Source: Polytrichum commune (lineage: Eukaryota; Streptophyta; Polytrichopsida; Polytrichales; Polytrichaceae). Taken from it: a stretch of 64,000 nucleotides of DNA. Below the pieces are notes generated by a model. The model saw only the letters and a program-made list of their open reading frames with translations, did no database searches and was not told the origin of the DNA. Within the stretch, counting starts at the first letter, position 1, and the number at the start of each line of letters is the position of its first letter. The stretch is taken from contig OX485803.1 of NCBI GenBank assembly GCA_950295325.1, positions 55,255,554 through 55,319,553 of the forward strand. Reading direction: 5' to 3'. Made by a program: the position numbers and the translations under genes. This document shows positions 1-12,593 of this stretch, piece after piece.

Positions 1-233
1 ACAAACGGGGAGAGTTGATTGCTAAGTTAGTTATAGATGGACTAGTTGAGTTTGAGAAATAATTGGTTGAAGTTCAAGACTTCAAGGAATTTACCCATCG
101 TTTAAGATGGATTGATGGAATATACCCCAAATTCATAAAGAAAAGAAAACTAAAAGATGACAACATGTAACCGGTTGGATTTGGAAACACTAGGATCTTG
201 ACCGATCGTGTCCACAAATCTCCGTGGGCATTG
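1..233 (-). mobile_element. hAT-like MITE, copy 1
   Basis: This is a non-autonomous element read on the minus strand. It starts at CAATGCCCACGGAGATTT (right edge, 233) and runs to a GGGGAGA end at the left edge of the window. It shares the family blocks seen in other copies: a lightly altered GATCCTAGTGTTTCCAA, CAACCGGTTACATGTTG, and the GAAGTTCAAGACTTC block. It has no coding capacity. The left target duplication cannot be checked because the window begins here. Confidence 0.75.
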
Positions 234-275
234 AGTTACCCGTCTTTTTTCTACATGTGAACGGGGACATCTGAT

Positions 276-400
276 CAGTGTATGGGGAGATTTTTGGGCA
301 TGATTAGTCCAAATCCTAGTGTTTCCAAGGTCCAACCGGTCATATGCTGTGATCTTTCAATAATTCTTTATTAATTTGAAGTTTATTCTCTAAAATGATC
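276..400 (+). mobile_element. hAT-like MITE, copy 2 (3'-truncated)
   Basis: The copy begins with CAGTGTATGGGGAGATTTTT, a typical hAT-style terminus. It carries the family core (AAATCCTAGTGTTTCCAA, CCAACCGGTCATATG) and fades out near 400, where the GGTTCTCCCC end is missing. It lies 42 bp from copy 1 in the opposite orientation. Confidence 0.65.
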
Positions 401-580
401 AGTACAGACCTTGGACAACTAACTAAGTGGGCAATTTTTTAGCTAGCCAAAAGCTCTGACTAGCTAAAGCTACGTAGGAAGTTGGTGCTTCAAAAGAATA
501 GCTAACCACATCGAGTGCCATAATCTGGGCAAGGAAAGTTAGCTAATAGCTAGCTAGAATCTGAATGTGATCTCGGTGGA

Positions 581-886
581 ATGAATGATGTCATTGCACT
601 CAAACGGTCATCTCTCAGACCCGAACTTGTTGAAGCGACTATGTTTTTGAAATTGAACATGAGCCTGATTCTTAATAATCCAACAAATGTCACGGAATCT
701 CCGATTTGGAACACCTTGATTCCATCTTGTCTTGAATTGCCAAATGACATTGACGATTCCGATGATAATGAAAATGAACAAGATGATGATGATGAAGAAG
801 AAGAAGATGATGATGATGATGATAATGATGATGATGATCTATCACCAGTGCCAGTCGAAAGTGAGGAAGCTGACTACATGTGTTGA
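581..886 (+). pseudogene. Probable hAT transposase C-terminal remnant with acidic tail
   Basis: A 101-residue open frame. Its first part (MNDVIALKRSSLRPELVEA, then TMFLKLNMSLI) resembles the C-terminal dimerisation region of hAT transposases, where a serine/lysine-rich segment is followed by RLSPENVEALLFLKKNL-like helices. The tail is almost pure Asp/Glu, encoded by a GAT/GAA microsatellite at about 783-838. No N-terminal BED finger or catalytic core was found upstream, so this is at most a fragment. It sits next to two hAT-like MITE copies. The surrounding DNA repeats TAGCTAGCTAAAGCTAAG-type words (440-560 and 1070-1130), which may be subterminal repeats of the dead parent element. Assignment is by motif memory only. 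Confidence 0.45.
783..838. repeat. GAT/GAA trinucleotide microsatellite
   Basis: An almost uninterrupted GAT/GAA run. It creates a poly-Asp frame on the plus strand and a spurious poly-His frame on the minus strand. Confidence 0.9.
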
Positions 887-2063
887 TTTTAAGCCTTTCA
901 ATTTCCTTGTGCAACAACATGAAAATACAAAGCCAAGTGAGAGCAATACAACCGAATATATATTGTTTGGTTTCATTTGAATTGATTTCTCTAAGGTTTA
1001 AAATGAATATGCATGTCACACAACTTTTTATCTAGTCGAAGCTGGGTGAAAATGAGAGTTCCGAAAAAGTTAGCTAGCTAAAGCTAAGTAAGAATCCAAG
1101 GATCAGTGAACCTAGCTAGCTAAAGCTAAGTGACAAATAGGGGCCTGGAAAATTCAACTAGGTGTTGCTAGTTGGCCAACTATCCAAGGTTTGGATCATT
1201 ATTTCTGCTAAAGCCATGAACTTCAATTGGTTGATCCGTAACTAGCAGTCGGTTCTCCATGTTCATTGAATCTGGTCACTAGGGTACACATTTTACTCCT
1301 TTCACTGTGGTCCACTATGATTTTGATTTTGACATACCATGATAGATTCGGTCAATGCACCTTTTCTTGACCCACATCATTTTTGAATTCACAATATTAG
1401 ATGTTCGAAACTAAAAAATATGGGATCAATGGTTTTTTACACAAACATGAACTATTGTGGTTCGGTTATCAATATAATATCAACAATATACAAAGTCAAT
1501 ACTTTGTTAACATTTTCCATTTTATATTTTAATGTTGATGGTTTATTGATATATAAGCCACCTTAAATTTCAATCCACACTAAAGATTTAGTGGGCCATA
1601 ATATTTTATACCCATGATGCTAACTTTGAGCCCACATTAATAGGTGGAAATAATGTGGCTGCAAGAATAACGAGCCCCTTCCACCTCGTAAGGTGGGTTT
1701 TACAAAGTGGGGAAACTAAAGGTTCAACTATATGTAAACCCCTTAAAACTACTTCGAGAAGATGGCACCAAAGTGACATCTTATTTTGCTTTGCACTTCC
1801 CAATAGGAGGTGTCATGGAAAATGTGATCAAGAAAACTGAGCATGTTGATCACACAATTGGAATAAATATGCAACCAAACATGGTAAAGTCAATAGTTGT
1901 AGCATCGATTTCTTTGTAAGTTGCACTTGAAGTGTGATGGGTTTGACTTAGAATAAATCAACACACAATCTCCACCACTTTGATGGGGATCTATAATAGA
2001 AGGAAGCCTCTTACCACAACAATATCATAATCACATCTTACCGCACTCTGGTGAAATTGTCCA

Positions 2064-2094
2064 CAAAAGAAAAGAAAAGAAAAGAAAAGAAAAG
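2064..2094. repeat. AAAAG microsatellite
   Basis: About six consecutive AAAAG units. Confidence 0.9.
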
Positions 2095-2603
2095 ATGTGT
2101 AGTCCATCATTCTACTTAAGGCTACAAGGTCTTGCCGTTTGGTGATAGCACACATGGTGATCTCACCCGAGAGACTTCCCCCACCTGATCGTTTGCCTCT
2201 AATTACTATAGTTGCAAGGCATTCTATCTTGACACATGCATTGCAAATGTTTTGCACAAGATGGTTGCACAACACGGATGGGGCATGGGATGGGGATAAT
2301 GACTCACATTGTAATGTGGTCTAGTGCCCATGCCATCTTGACACCATCTTCAGGGACACCTTTGAGAAATTCCCTAATATAAACTTGTTTTTTAGTTGCT
2401 CCCAAATTAGATACTCCAAAGGTGCCTTCTATTCAAAAGGCTAATGTCATCAAGATTGTATGGCACAAATTTTCAATCGAATAGTAACTCTAGTTAGACA
2501 TTCGCCCTTATGTACTTGAAGAAGATGGTACCAAGGTACTAGTGTGAAATGCCTTCTCTGTCAATAGCAATTCTAAATAGACTTTTGCCCTTAAGGTAAG
2601 GTA

Positions 2604-2965
2604 AGGTAAGTGCGCCAATGACCGCACGATCAATCTTCAAATCCTTGTAAGTACAAATTTACAAGCTTAAATTGTTTCAAATTTTGAAGGATTGTTAATT
2701 GTGAAGTGAGGATTCTCTTACAAAAAAATAAGAATGAAAGATATTTTGATTTGTGAAAGCTATCACAAATTGAATCCAAACATACACAGGTGGATCTCAA
2801 GAGCTTAGTGAGCCCTTCACCGCACAATGTGCGGAACCTGTACATTCACGTTCTCTCCAAAATTCCCTGAACGTTCCCAAAGTTCCCGCGAGAGTTCTCA
2901 GGATTGAAAACTGTGCGGTGGTTGTGCGGTCCGTGGGCCGCGTTCGGTCAATGGTGCACTTACCC
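2604..2965. mobile_element. TA-duplicating MITE with GGTAAGTGC ends
   Basis: The left end AGGTAAGTGCGCCAATGACC is matched by the reverse complement of the right end (GGGTAAGTGCACCATTGACC). Both ends are flanked by TA, the mariner/Stowaway type of target duplication. It is 362 bp long with no coding capacity. The GTAAG just outside the left end is tandemly repeated, so the exact left edge could shift by 5 bp. Confidence 0.6.
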
Positions 2966-3298
2966 TAGATGGTGTTGAAACCAACACCACACCCAAACCC
3001 ACCACTTTAAAATCTTGCACGATGAATCATGTGGATTATATGAATGTCCACCACCTCGATAGCAAGCACTCACGTTGCTTTTGAGTCATTTACCAATAAG
3101 CCTTTGAACCCTGGTAGCTTTTCCATACGGAATCCAAATACGACATACTTTGGTGGGTTGGAATCCCCTAACAATTGCTATCATGAATCATTTGAAACTT
3201 CATGAAACCCAATAATAATATATATGCTTAGCTCCTAAAGTGACAATTATAGCACCATTTATCTTAGACGTGCCTAATTCAATGAATTAACTTAACTG

Positions 3299-3540
3299 GA
3301 CACCTATCTATAAACAATATGTGGTTTGGTGTGGCTTCAAGAATGGATACCAAAAAGCATGTGTCTCAAAAAAATTGGACTGTACATTCAAAATACATTT
3401 ACCATTCTAAACTCAATAGCCAACATAATCGGGGCAACCTAAAGGCCCATATAAAAAGCACGAGAACCTTCGCTTTGGTAATGAATAAGACCCATCTACC
3501 TTATCTACTTGATGAAGTACGTAGCAAGGTGTCAAAGTGA
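3299..3540 (+). repeat. Dispersed repeat D, copy 1
   Basis: This stretch (GGACACCTATCTATAAAC ... TGTGGTTTGGTGTGG ... GATACCAAAAAGCATGTG ... ACTCAATAGCCAACAT) recurs in diverged form at 54160-54365 on the same strand and at 56395-56636 on the opposite strand. The open frame across it is not conserved between copies, so it is a repeat and not a gene. Confidence 0.6.
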
Positions 3541-3972
3541 AACACACCTTCATATGATCCACTTTGAAGTCACTTCCACCATGATAAGAATAAGAAAAGA
3601 ATGACAAAACTTTTGGAATTGTAGGCATGCAGTGCTTGGGGTTTTCCAATAGGAAGCCTCACGTTAGTTATGTGGTGAGTGGAGGTTTGGGTAACGGGCT
3701 CACATTCATGCCGGTACAAGGTACGGGCGTTATTTTTTCTTTTTCTTTTCTTGTGGTGAGTGGAGAAGAGGCTTCCTTTGGTTTGTAGATGCGGCACTCA
3801 TCCAAGCGGAAGTTTGGCAAGGGATTGGCAATAGATGAGGCATAGGTGCTTTTGGAGCTTGGGACTCAATTTTGGAATTCGAATGATGAGCCACGGGTGC
3901 TTTTGGAGTTTCGCACTCAATTTTGGAATTCTAAATGTGTGAACGTAAATGAATGCGGAGAATCGACCACTA

Positions 3973-4393
3973 AGGTACAAATATCATAACCTGTTAACCA
4001 CCCTCTAGCTGTGCACTAGACCGCCGTCATACTGGTGAAGTGCCATTTCTAAAACAGATCATGGCTCGGCAGCAACTTCAATGCGTGTACACTTAGTGTA
4101 GCCAATGGGAGTCAAGTGTTAATGTACTCATGAGGTAACTGGTTTAGACGATGTTTTGTATGGAAATGCGGATTACCGTGTTCGGTGTAGGGAGAATCTA
4201 GTGAACGAGTAGGGGTTTGGACAACTTTCCACTTTGAAAAATTGTAGCATTTTTTGCATAGGGCAGAAAAATATGAAACAACTTGCATTCTTCATGAATC
4301 CTTCTCGTCTATCTTGGAAAATTATCTCATGATTGTCAAACCAAATCTTCAATGCGAATCACCTTAATTTCACAGGTTATGGTATTTCTACCT
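3973..4393. mobile_element. TA-duplicating MITE (AGGTAGAAATACC family), copy 1
   Basis: A 421-bp element. The left end AGGTACAAATATCATAACC pairs with the reverse complement of the right end, AGGTAGAAATACCATAACC, and TA flanks both. A second full-length copy in the opposite orientation lies at 37257-37676 and is similar along its length (for example GTTTGGACAACTTTCCACTT and CTTGCATTCTTCATGAATCC). No coding capacity. Confidence 0.8.
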
Positions 4394-4401
4394 TACTTGC
4401 A

Positions 4402-4608
4402 GATGACCAAGTTGAGTCAAGTTGAGTTTGGAGAAATAACAGGTTGAAGTTCAAGACTCCAGGGTAGTTACTAATCATTGTAGAAGAATCTATGCAATAT
4501 ACCTCGAGTTTAACAAAGAAAATCCCAAAGGATCACAACATGTAACCGGTTAAACATGCACACAGTAGGATTTGAACTGATTGGGTCCAAAAAAATCCCT
4601 GGACATTG
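4402..4608 (-). mobile_element. hAT-like MITE, copy 3 (diverged)
   Basis: Minus-strand copy starting at CAATGTCCAGGGATTTTT (right edge) and carrying the AACCGGTTACATGTTGTGAT and AACTTCAACCTG blocks. The GGGGAGA end is eroded. It directly follows the 3973-4393 MITE. Confidence 0.6.
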
Positions 4609-7137
4609 GTTGATGTGGTTGGAAGATGGCCAAAAATTTCAGGGTAAACCTTTTCACAAGGTTTTGGGGTTCAAGCAAATATGGACAAAAGACTCGCTAA
4701 AAAATAACAACGCACATGAGAGTATGTTTTTTGCGTCACTAAGACATGTGTATCGTAAAAATAAAAAATAAAATGTGGAGGTGAAAAACGGAAGAATATG
4801 ACAAAAACCATGATGAAACATACTTCTAGAAGCAATGTGGTCAAATAATCACTCTAGGTGTATAATTTCTTCGAATAAGATATTGTGCCTGCAACTAAAA
4901 AGTGTCTACAACAAGAGGCGTAGTCCATGTTCAAAATTGCCATTTCTATCATAGCGAGAAATGCACGCATCCAATCTCATTATGTTTGTTCATGCATAAC
5001 TTTAGACTTCATAAATCTGGATGGTGGCATATTTTGTAGTATGAATAAGTAACGATTTGTTGGGCATTATTCCTAGGAAGTGCTAGGTTGACTTTTTCTT
5101 ACCATGTCAACACATTTTGTGCCACATAGAATCCCCAACTATAGCATTATTAAGTTGTCCAACTAGACGTTGTGGGGCCCCGTTAAGAATAAGAGTCCCA
5201 AGAATATGTGCACGGTGACTTGAGATTCGACATGGAAGATAAGAACTACCTCTCTTATACCACCTGACAAATGTAAGTATAAGGTAACAAAGGTGATTGC
5301 TCCTATGTGGTGATTACAACCAGTTAGATCCCATAGAGTCAAAGCTTCTCAAATTGCATGTTGCCTCAAGCTCAAATTCCATTGCAAAGCCCAAAATCAT
5401 AGAGATCTAAGGCTATGAAGCAATAAATTATGGGAAAAAGCCCACATTGTGTGCCAACATCAAACCACATTTCACTGAATCAAATTGATCACTGAAATTA
5501 AAGAGATCAAGCAATCAATAGCATAGGATTTACACAAGGTGCAAACCTCAACACTGCATTTTGAATCCTCCAAAAACACACCTTGATGTCAATACACCCA
5601 AACCATGCTCAACACATTGCAGAGAAAAAAAACGCACGAAAGATCGGGGGCATCTACACCCAACTAAGGAATCTGCCTAAGTGAATTGAAATGCAACACC
5701 CAAGGAATCTCATTTCCCTGAAGACATCCCTCAAGACAAATTGTTGCACTTGATACATGTATAAAACTCCAAAATCTTTGCACAATGTTGGAAAAAAATA
5801 ATGGCCGAAGTTGGTGAAGTTCAAAGTTGTAGGATTTTGAATTCCACATCGTGATGGATAATGCCTTTAAGAAGAAATGATTTTAACATTCATTCTTCAA
5901 GGAATGCAGCCTCCACCCATGAAGAGCAATGACCTTGATGATTATTGTTATTGACCTAGTGGCCATCTACCTACATGCTCTACAAGTGGTTGAAAAATCA
6001 TCCTCCATCATGCTCAACATTTTCGTCCACCATCGTCTGCATAGTTATTTGCTGGTGATGATTGCATCTTCATTATTTTCCTGAGCCCTTTGGGGGGATA
6101 CCATGTCCGGTATCTTCAAGGCACTAGTGGCTAGCTAGCAACTTGTATAGTGTGTCACTATAGTGTCCATCCTCGAAAGGGGAGAGTAGTATTTGTCCCA
6201 ATGTCCCCTTGTCTAGTGGGCATCGGGTCATTGGCATTACGAACGGACACTTTATTCATGCCGGCCCCTTGCTTGAAAGGGGTTGGAGTTTCTATCTATC
6301 TATCTTCATTATTTTCCTACCTTTTCACTTTCACATGAGGTTCTCATCTATAGAAAAGTAGAAACTCCATGAGGTCGAATAATGTTATGACCACAATTCA
6401 AGTCTAAAAAATGTGGATAACTCATTGTTGTTGATCTATTGCCTTTCCTCTCATGTGACAACCTATGGATCCTTTATTGGCTCTGTCTGTAGGACAGAGA
6501 CTATGCATCAACTTCTTCGTTTCAAGAGCAAATTTCCTAACCACTTTGTGTTCACACTTGGACGTTACTTGTTCTTGTTATTTTTGGTCCACTTTATTCA
6601 ATGTGGATGTTAACTATAGTTTATATATAAGTGCTCCCTAAAATGCATTGAAAGAAATCTAGTTAACTATAGTTATTTCAGTAGTTCTTGATTATTTATT
6701 TTAAAAATTTCGGGTGATGAATGAGTAGCTTCAATCCTTGACCCATATTTGAGAAGAAGGTACACAAAAAGGTTTGGTATAATGAATAGCCATGAATTGG
6801 CATGAGCAAAGTGGACAACTACAATTATAGTCTTTCATAATAAAGAACAGAGCCTCACGGTTCTACCGTTTTCTTGTTTGCCACATAGGGAGATTTCCCG
6901 ATCTTGTGAGAATGCCTTGAGTTTCATGAATTGATGGCAAAAGAATATTTTTGTTTCACTATCTTACTTTCTCTTATAATAGACTATCTAATGAGGAAAA
7001 ATGTAAATAGTTGCAATCCCTTCTAGGTTCCCAAATATAATGCGGAATTGATGAGCTGGTGTATATGCGACTTAACTCTACACATCACCTAGTGCAGCCC
7101 ACACTAGTTGCGGGTTCATAAATCGTCATCAAATAGT
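4609..7137. other. No gene or repeat recognised
   Basis: AT-rich DNA with only short chance frames. A TCTA tetranucleotide run (about 6291-6304) is the only visible local structure. Confidence 0.5.
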
Positions 7138-7145
7138 GCATGATT

Positions 7146-7562
7146 CTCGGGGAGTGCACTTAAAGTTAAGACTAGGAATCACGTGAGTGCGTACTTTTGA
7201 CCCCCCCTATGTATGTACTAAAAAATCATCTAAAATTTGTAAAAAAAAATATGAAGTTGTTAAACACAATCTAAAGTTCTTGTTGTATAAATTTCAAAAA
7301 ATAATCAATTGTAAATATTTTTAAATTGATTTTTGAAGCAAAAAACAATGCATTTTAGTTCAAACTTCTATCAAATTTTTTTAATAATTTTTAAAAACTT
7401 TCCGTCCTAAAATTTATACCAAGTGATAGATATATACGTAATGATTTGGCACTTAAAAAGTCTTAATTTAAAAACTATTTTAAGGCCAAGTATTGTAGGG
7501 GGTATGCCATTAAAACGCACTCACGTGTAATCCTAATCTTAACTTTAAGTGCACTCCCCGGG
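7146..7562. mobile_element. Long-TIR MITE with perfect 8-bp target duplication
   Basis: A 417-bp element bounded by GCATGATT at 7138-7145 and again at 7563-7570. Terminal inverted repeats run for roughly 60 bp. The left starts CTCGGGGAGTGCACTTAAAG, and the reverse complement of the right starts CCCGGGGAGTGCACTTAAAG. Both arms then share GTTAAGA, CACGTGAGTGCG and a run of C. The interior is very AT-rich and non-coding. An 8-bp duplication fits hAT-type transposition, although the ends lack the usual CAGNG. Confidence 0.85.
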
Positions 7563-7570
7563 GCATGATT

Positions 7571-10500
7571 TGTTTAGTAGATGCAATTACCCATGCCACA
7601 TATGAATGTGTTGAGGAATGTGGCCTGCAAATATTGATATTTGGTGTGAAATTTAAGGTATTAGAACAAATAAATATTTTCAAATGTGATGTAGATTGAT
7701 GTTATATTATGCTTATTGATTTAGGAACATAATGATATTCAATGCACCTTAGTGGACTTAATTGAATTACGGGCATGGTTTAATAGGGTGTGCCATAAGG
7801 TGAGATGTTCTTTGCTATGTTCGTTTAGTTAATGTATCATTTCATTCCTCCAAGATGGTGCTTCCCAAATTTTGATACGCGATATCTTAGTTAACATGGG
7901 ATTGGGGGTGTGAAAACACGTAGATGCATTGTATGTCTGGTGTTTCTATGTTAAGATGAATTGCCCCCCCCCCCCCAATAGTAGGTGTCACAAAACTTTA
8001 TCCCTACTACCCTCACTGTGCATGGCCTCCAGAGTCCAAGCCTATACATTTTGATCATACTCCATGATTGAGTTGCAATACACATGTGTCCTTTTGTGAT
8101 TATAAATGTGTCACAATTCTCCAAAGTCTAGGGCATTTACATAAAGTTTGGATGATGGTTGTAGTTAGTTTTTTGGTTAGGAACAAACCCAGGGAAACAA
8201 TCAGGGAAGACTTAAAAGGTGATTTGTATATCATCTAGGTGTTTCAGATAAGGATTATTAGGGAAAACACAAGGTTATTTCACTTCATTTCGGATTATGA
8301 CTGACAATTGGTTTACGGGTAAGGGATAAAAACTCTAAAAACCTCTCCATGTCAGTACATGCAAATGTGACAGTCTCACACCTCACTCTAATTTCCCAGG
8401 CAATAGTCTGGCAGTGAGTTCATTTTAATTGGACCAAGTGCGGTGCACAATCATAGGGCTCGCCATCGACAATAATCCTTTGCAAAAGTAACCCATTTTA
8501 GTCTTGCTTATCAAAGCCAAGGGCACTTTGATATCGTCAATAATCTGGCATTTAATTAATCCTTTTTAATGAAACTTGAAATTAGCGGTACTGTCATCCT
8601 TTCAGGATTGTCGAGGTTCTTTGATTAATTGTGACATTTAGATTAGGATGTCCGGCAATAGTCTTTTACTTGGTCTTGGCCAAGGTAATCAGAAATCCTT
8701 TCCTCACGACAATAAGTCAAAACCACTTATTCGGGTTAACATGTTCTCACAACACTCTTACACTTATTTCATTAATTTGGGGTTCCAATTCCACATTTCC
8801 GGATTTTAAATTATTAATTCATCAGTTCCTTTTATTACTTGCAAGGAAGATTAAGCAATTCAATCATTAGAGTAGTGAGATACTAAATTAACCTTAATTC
8901 CTTTTAAGGACTAAGTAAACAACCAAATCTCACCGGTAGGATGAGCGGCACGTCCCTTTGTCCTCTCGTGTCCCTGGTAAACCTTTCGAAGCCAATAGTC
9001 TTGTCCCTTTGATTTTCCATGAAAGGTTAGTAGGAAACAGTTTCTCCATTTACACTACAACGACAATAGTCTTTCTTATTTGCTCAATCCTATAGTTATA
9101 TGCAACTACAGATTCAACCTCTTTGTCTCCTAATCGTACTCTCAAAATATTGAATTAAATGATACGAGGTGGATCCCTTTTACTGACATCAGATTTGATT
9201 AATACAAAGTCAACACGTTACGCAATGGAGGTTAATGGTTGGCGAAAATGGCTCATTAGGAAACGTCACCCATTACACAACTTCATTGTATCAAAGCAGT
9301 CAATTGTCTGTGATTACATGCAACACTCAAGGTAAATCCATAACCATATTCTCAGATTCTTCTACATTCTCGAGTAGGTAAACCAAGTAGGTAATTTACC
9401 CTCAGTATTCCCAGTCTATAGACTCACAAGAATGAATCCCTGTAACTATTATGTAAATCCGAGCAGATTCTCTCCACATTAATACACACGGACAATTGCC
9501 AAATAAAAGCCTACAACAGATTGATGATTGCTCTTCATAATAGAATCAGACAATAACCTATGGTAAAATCCTCACAAACCTCATGCATAGACTAAGACCG
9601 TAATTATCCCATTTTCTGGCCCATCCCAACATATATCCTATAATTACGAAACGAATTCAATTGAGTCCATAGCCTTTAATTTATATGAACCTCTTACAAG
9701 AATGTATTGAATTCCATAATAGCCAGCCAATCCAATCACACAGCAATTCATACATGCTCAACATCATTATAGATATCACAATCAAATTCAAGTATATATA
9801 TTTCTCACATGCTGGATTACTTCAACTCTCCTTGCATAGCAGACCCTAGACTTATCATTTTCTGTAAACAACTTACAAAGTGCAAATATCCACTGTTGCA
9901 CAAACTACTTATACCAGCCATTTAACATCCCGAGACAATAGACTTGAATTATCACTCACACTCTACTAAACATATCTGTAACTCTCCTTGTCAATGACTC
10001 TGCCTCACGCAACATTTATGGTCTAAAATAGATACACATAAACACTCACAGCCACAAGACGATAGACTGAAAATAGAACTGCAATTAAACATAACATTCA
10101 ATTTCATTTATGATCGCCTCACACAATACTGGTAATCCAAAAATAAACACAAATTCTCAAAAGTTCCAAGCTTGCTCCAGTACATGCCCCCTGGAGTAGC
10201 CTAAATTCACCACACAGTATAAACGGAAAGAGTTTGTTGTAGGAAAATCAATTTGTATCCCTACATATATACTTAACATGGAAAATTCTTTATATATATT
10301 TTGGCTCTCCCAGCCTCAACCTTACTACTCTACTATCAAAGACTATATTCATCAAAAAGACATGCCTTCTCCTGCCAGACAATAGCTTGTATATTCTTCT
10401 GAGGCCTCTTGGAAGCAGGTCAGGAGCTGTTGGCGGTTACTTTTCTAAACTACCAGTCTATAGCCCTATTCATACCTTTTGGTTTCTACTTATGAAGCCT

Positions 10501-12124
10501 TAAAACAACATGTTTCTCACTTATACATTGTTTTGCTCCGAAAAATTCAAAAATTGTCATTACAATGGTTGAAATACAGTTATAATATACCAAAATCTAA
10601 AATTCCATGGCTTGGTAGCTTTGTACCACAATTCAAGTTGATGACAATTTGCACCATGGAATCGGAATATTGTTGTTGATAGAGCTTCTAGGGACAAAGC
10701 CATGATACCATTTAAGAGCTTCCACTTGATATCCACTTAAGTTAATTGAATCATGAGTGCATCAAAAGTGGTTTAAAATGCCACACTACAATATAGGCAA
10801 ATGTGAACAAAATTTCTAGTCTAGCATAGTACAAAGACAAAATGTACTATAGTTCAAGGATTACCATCACTCCACCCCTAACATAGTGTAAGACTTAATT
10901 AACAATTATCAAAGTACACCTTACAATTTCTAAATTGTTGATGTAAATGTGGCTAATATAATCCAATATAAATGTAAAATTGGCTTGTGTAAGAAATTAT
11001 AATGTATTAAAATTTTGTTCCATAGGAGAATTGCACCTTGGTCATTGAACCTACCCATTGCAATGCGGAATGGCCTACAAAACCACACATGAGCACAACC
11101 CACCTACCACCCCAACCAATTTAGTGAATTAAAAAGCATGACATGCACTAAAGGTCACCTCTACCAACATCTTCCTCCAATAGTTTCATTTACATATAGC
11201 CAATAAACCTTACGCAAACAGTTACAAAGGACCTAAACCCCAACAACGGAGGACAACGAGCAACGGCATCACCAACGAACAAGTAACTTCAAATCCATCT
11301 AACATCCGACCATGGCCATGTGTGTGCAAAAAGCTATGGCACAAGGCAATCCATAAGTTGAGTAGATCCCTACCCCAATTAAGTGATGGCCCATATGTAT
11401 GAAGGTAGTTGCTATTGAGAGGAGGACCAGGTGAACAACATGCGAGTGTAGGTAAGTTTGACCCTTTAACAATTAACAATTGCCCATGTTAGTGCAAGTG
11501 GTTGAAAGTTGACAATGGCAAGTGCAAAGTAGAGAGGAGAGGGGACCAGCGATGAGAGGAGAGAAGAGGAGCATGGTGGTGAGGAAGATGGACTTGGGAG
11601 TAAGAGGTTGTGGTAACGGTGGAGCCATTGGAAGGTAAGTGTCAACTTTTTCTAGGGCTAAGGTGGAGGGGATGGGTTCCATGAGCCCTAGCCCTTGGAT
11701 GAGGCCATGACACGGAGGGCGCCACCAAGAGTTAGCTGAAATGCTACTCAAACCACCGCCCATGCCATTTTTGTATTGCTCCACAACAATCTTTTTGGGC
11801 AATCCTTTATCAAGATATCTCTACATTGATGGAGCATAGCAAATACATTTGAATGGCTAGATTAATAATCATTTGCTTGTGTGAATCCTTGTCTTTAGGT
11901 GTGATGGTGGGGTTGGTGTTGTAATTGCACTCTACTATTGCTCGAGGTCTTGGACCAGAGAAGAAATTAAAGTGATTGTTAATCTTACTGACTTTGTTAT
12001 TGTATTGTTGAAATGATTACTTCTTAGCTTTCTCCCCAAACCTTGGCCTTGAATTGCTCTAGTGATGCCACATGAACATGGAAAGGTAACCACCCCAAGG
12101 ATGGTTAACCACATGGAGTACATG
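7571..12124. other. No gene recognised; recurring CAATAGTCT-like word at 8400-10460
   Basis: Long non-coding stretch. A C13 run lies at about 7965-7977. Between 8401 and 10460 the word (G)ACAATAG(T/A)CT and close variants recur at least ten times at irregular spacing, for example near 8401, 8655, 8992, 9062, 9934, 10058 and 10376. Nothing here matches a protein family. Confidence 0.4.
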
Positions 12125-12593
12125 ATTTATGGTATTTAGTTTCACGTATGCTAAATGTCAATATGATATTATTCATCAACATAGGTACTCTTTCGAAGTA
12201 AATATTATTTAAATTATGACATTTAGCATAGCACATTGGGATGCTTGAAATGCTAGTTTTGCATTTTAGCATGTAAGGGGAAGATATTATTGAGCAAACT
12301 ATTGGCAAGTGTCATGTGTTTACATTTTTTTAAGCAAGAGGAATTACTTGAGCATACTAATGCCAAGTGTGATTCATGCACACTTTAGTCAACTTGTAGG
12401 CCATTGTGTAACATAGGCATACCCCCATAACACAATTGAACATACTCATGCCAAGATATTAGTAAGCACATTTGAAAGCCAAGTGTCATCAGGTGATACT
12501 CAAGGTGAAGTTGTTGATCATTAGTGTAACCTAGCACACGCCTCAAAATAGGGTAAGTGAAACTATTACGCATGTGACACTAACACCATAAAT
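12125..12593. mobile_element. MITE-like element M (TTTATGGT ends), copy 1
   Basis: Inverted ends: ATTTATGGTATTTAGTTTCA at the left, and ATTTATGGTGTTAGTGTCAC as the reverse complement of the right. The interior carries blocks such as TTGGCATGAGTATGTTCAAT and ACACTTGGCATTAGTATGCT in reverse. Related copies lie at 33096-33611, 49828-50125 and 53077-53450. No clear target duplication. Confidence 0.65.

Noticed and set aside
690-1019. 109-codon minus-strand frame with poly-His
   Set aside because: It is the antisense of the GAT microsatellite and has no other protein-like feature.
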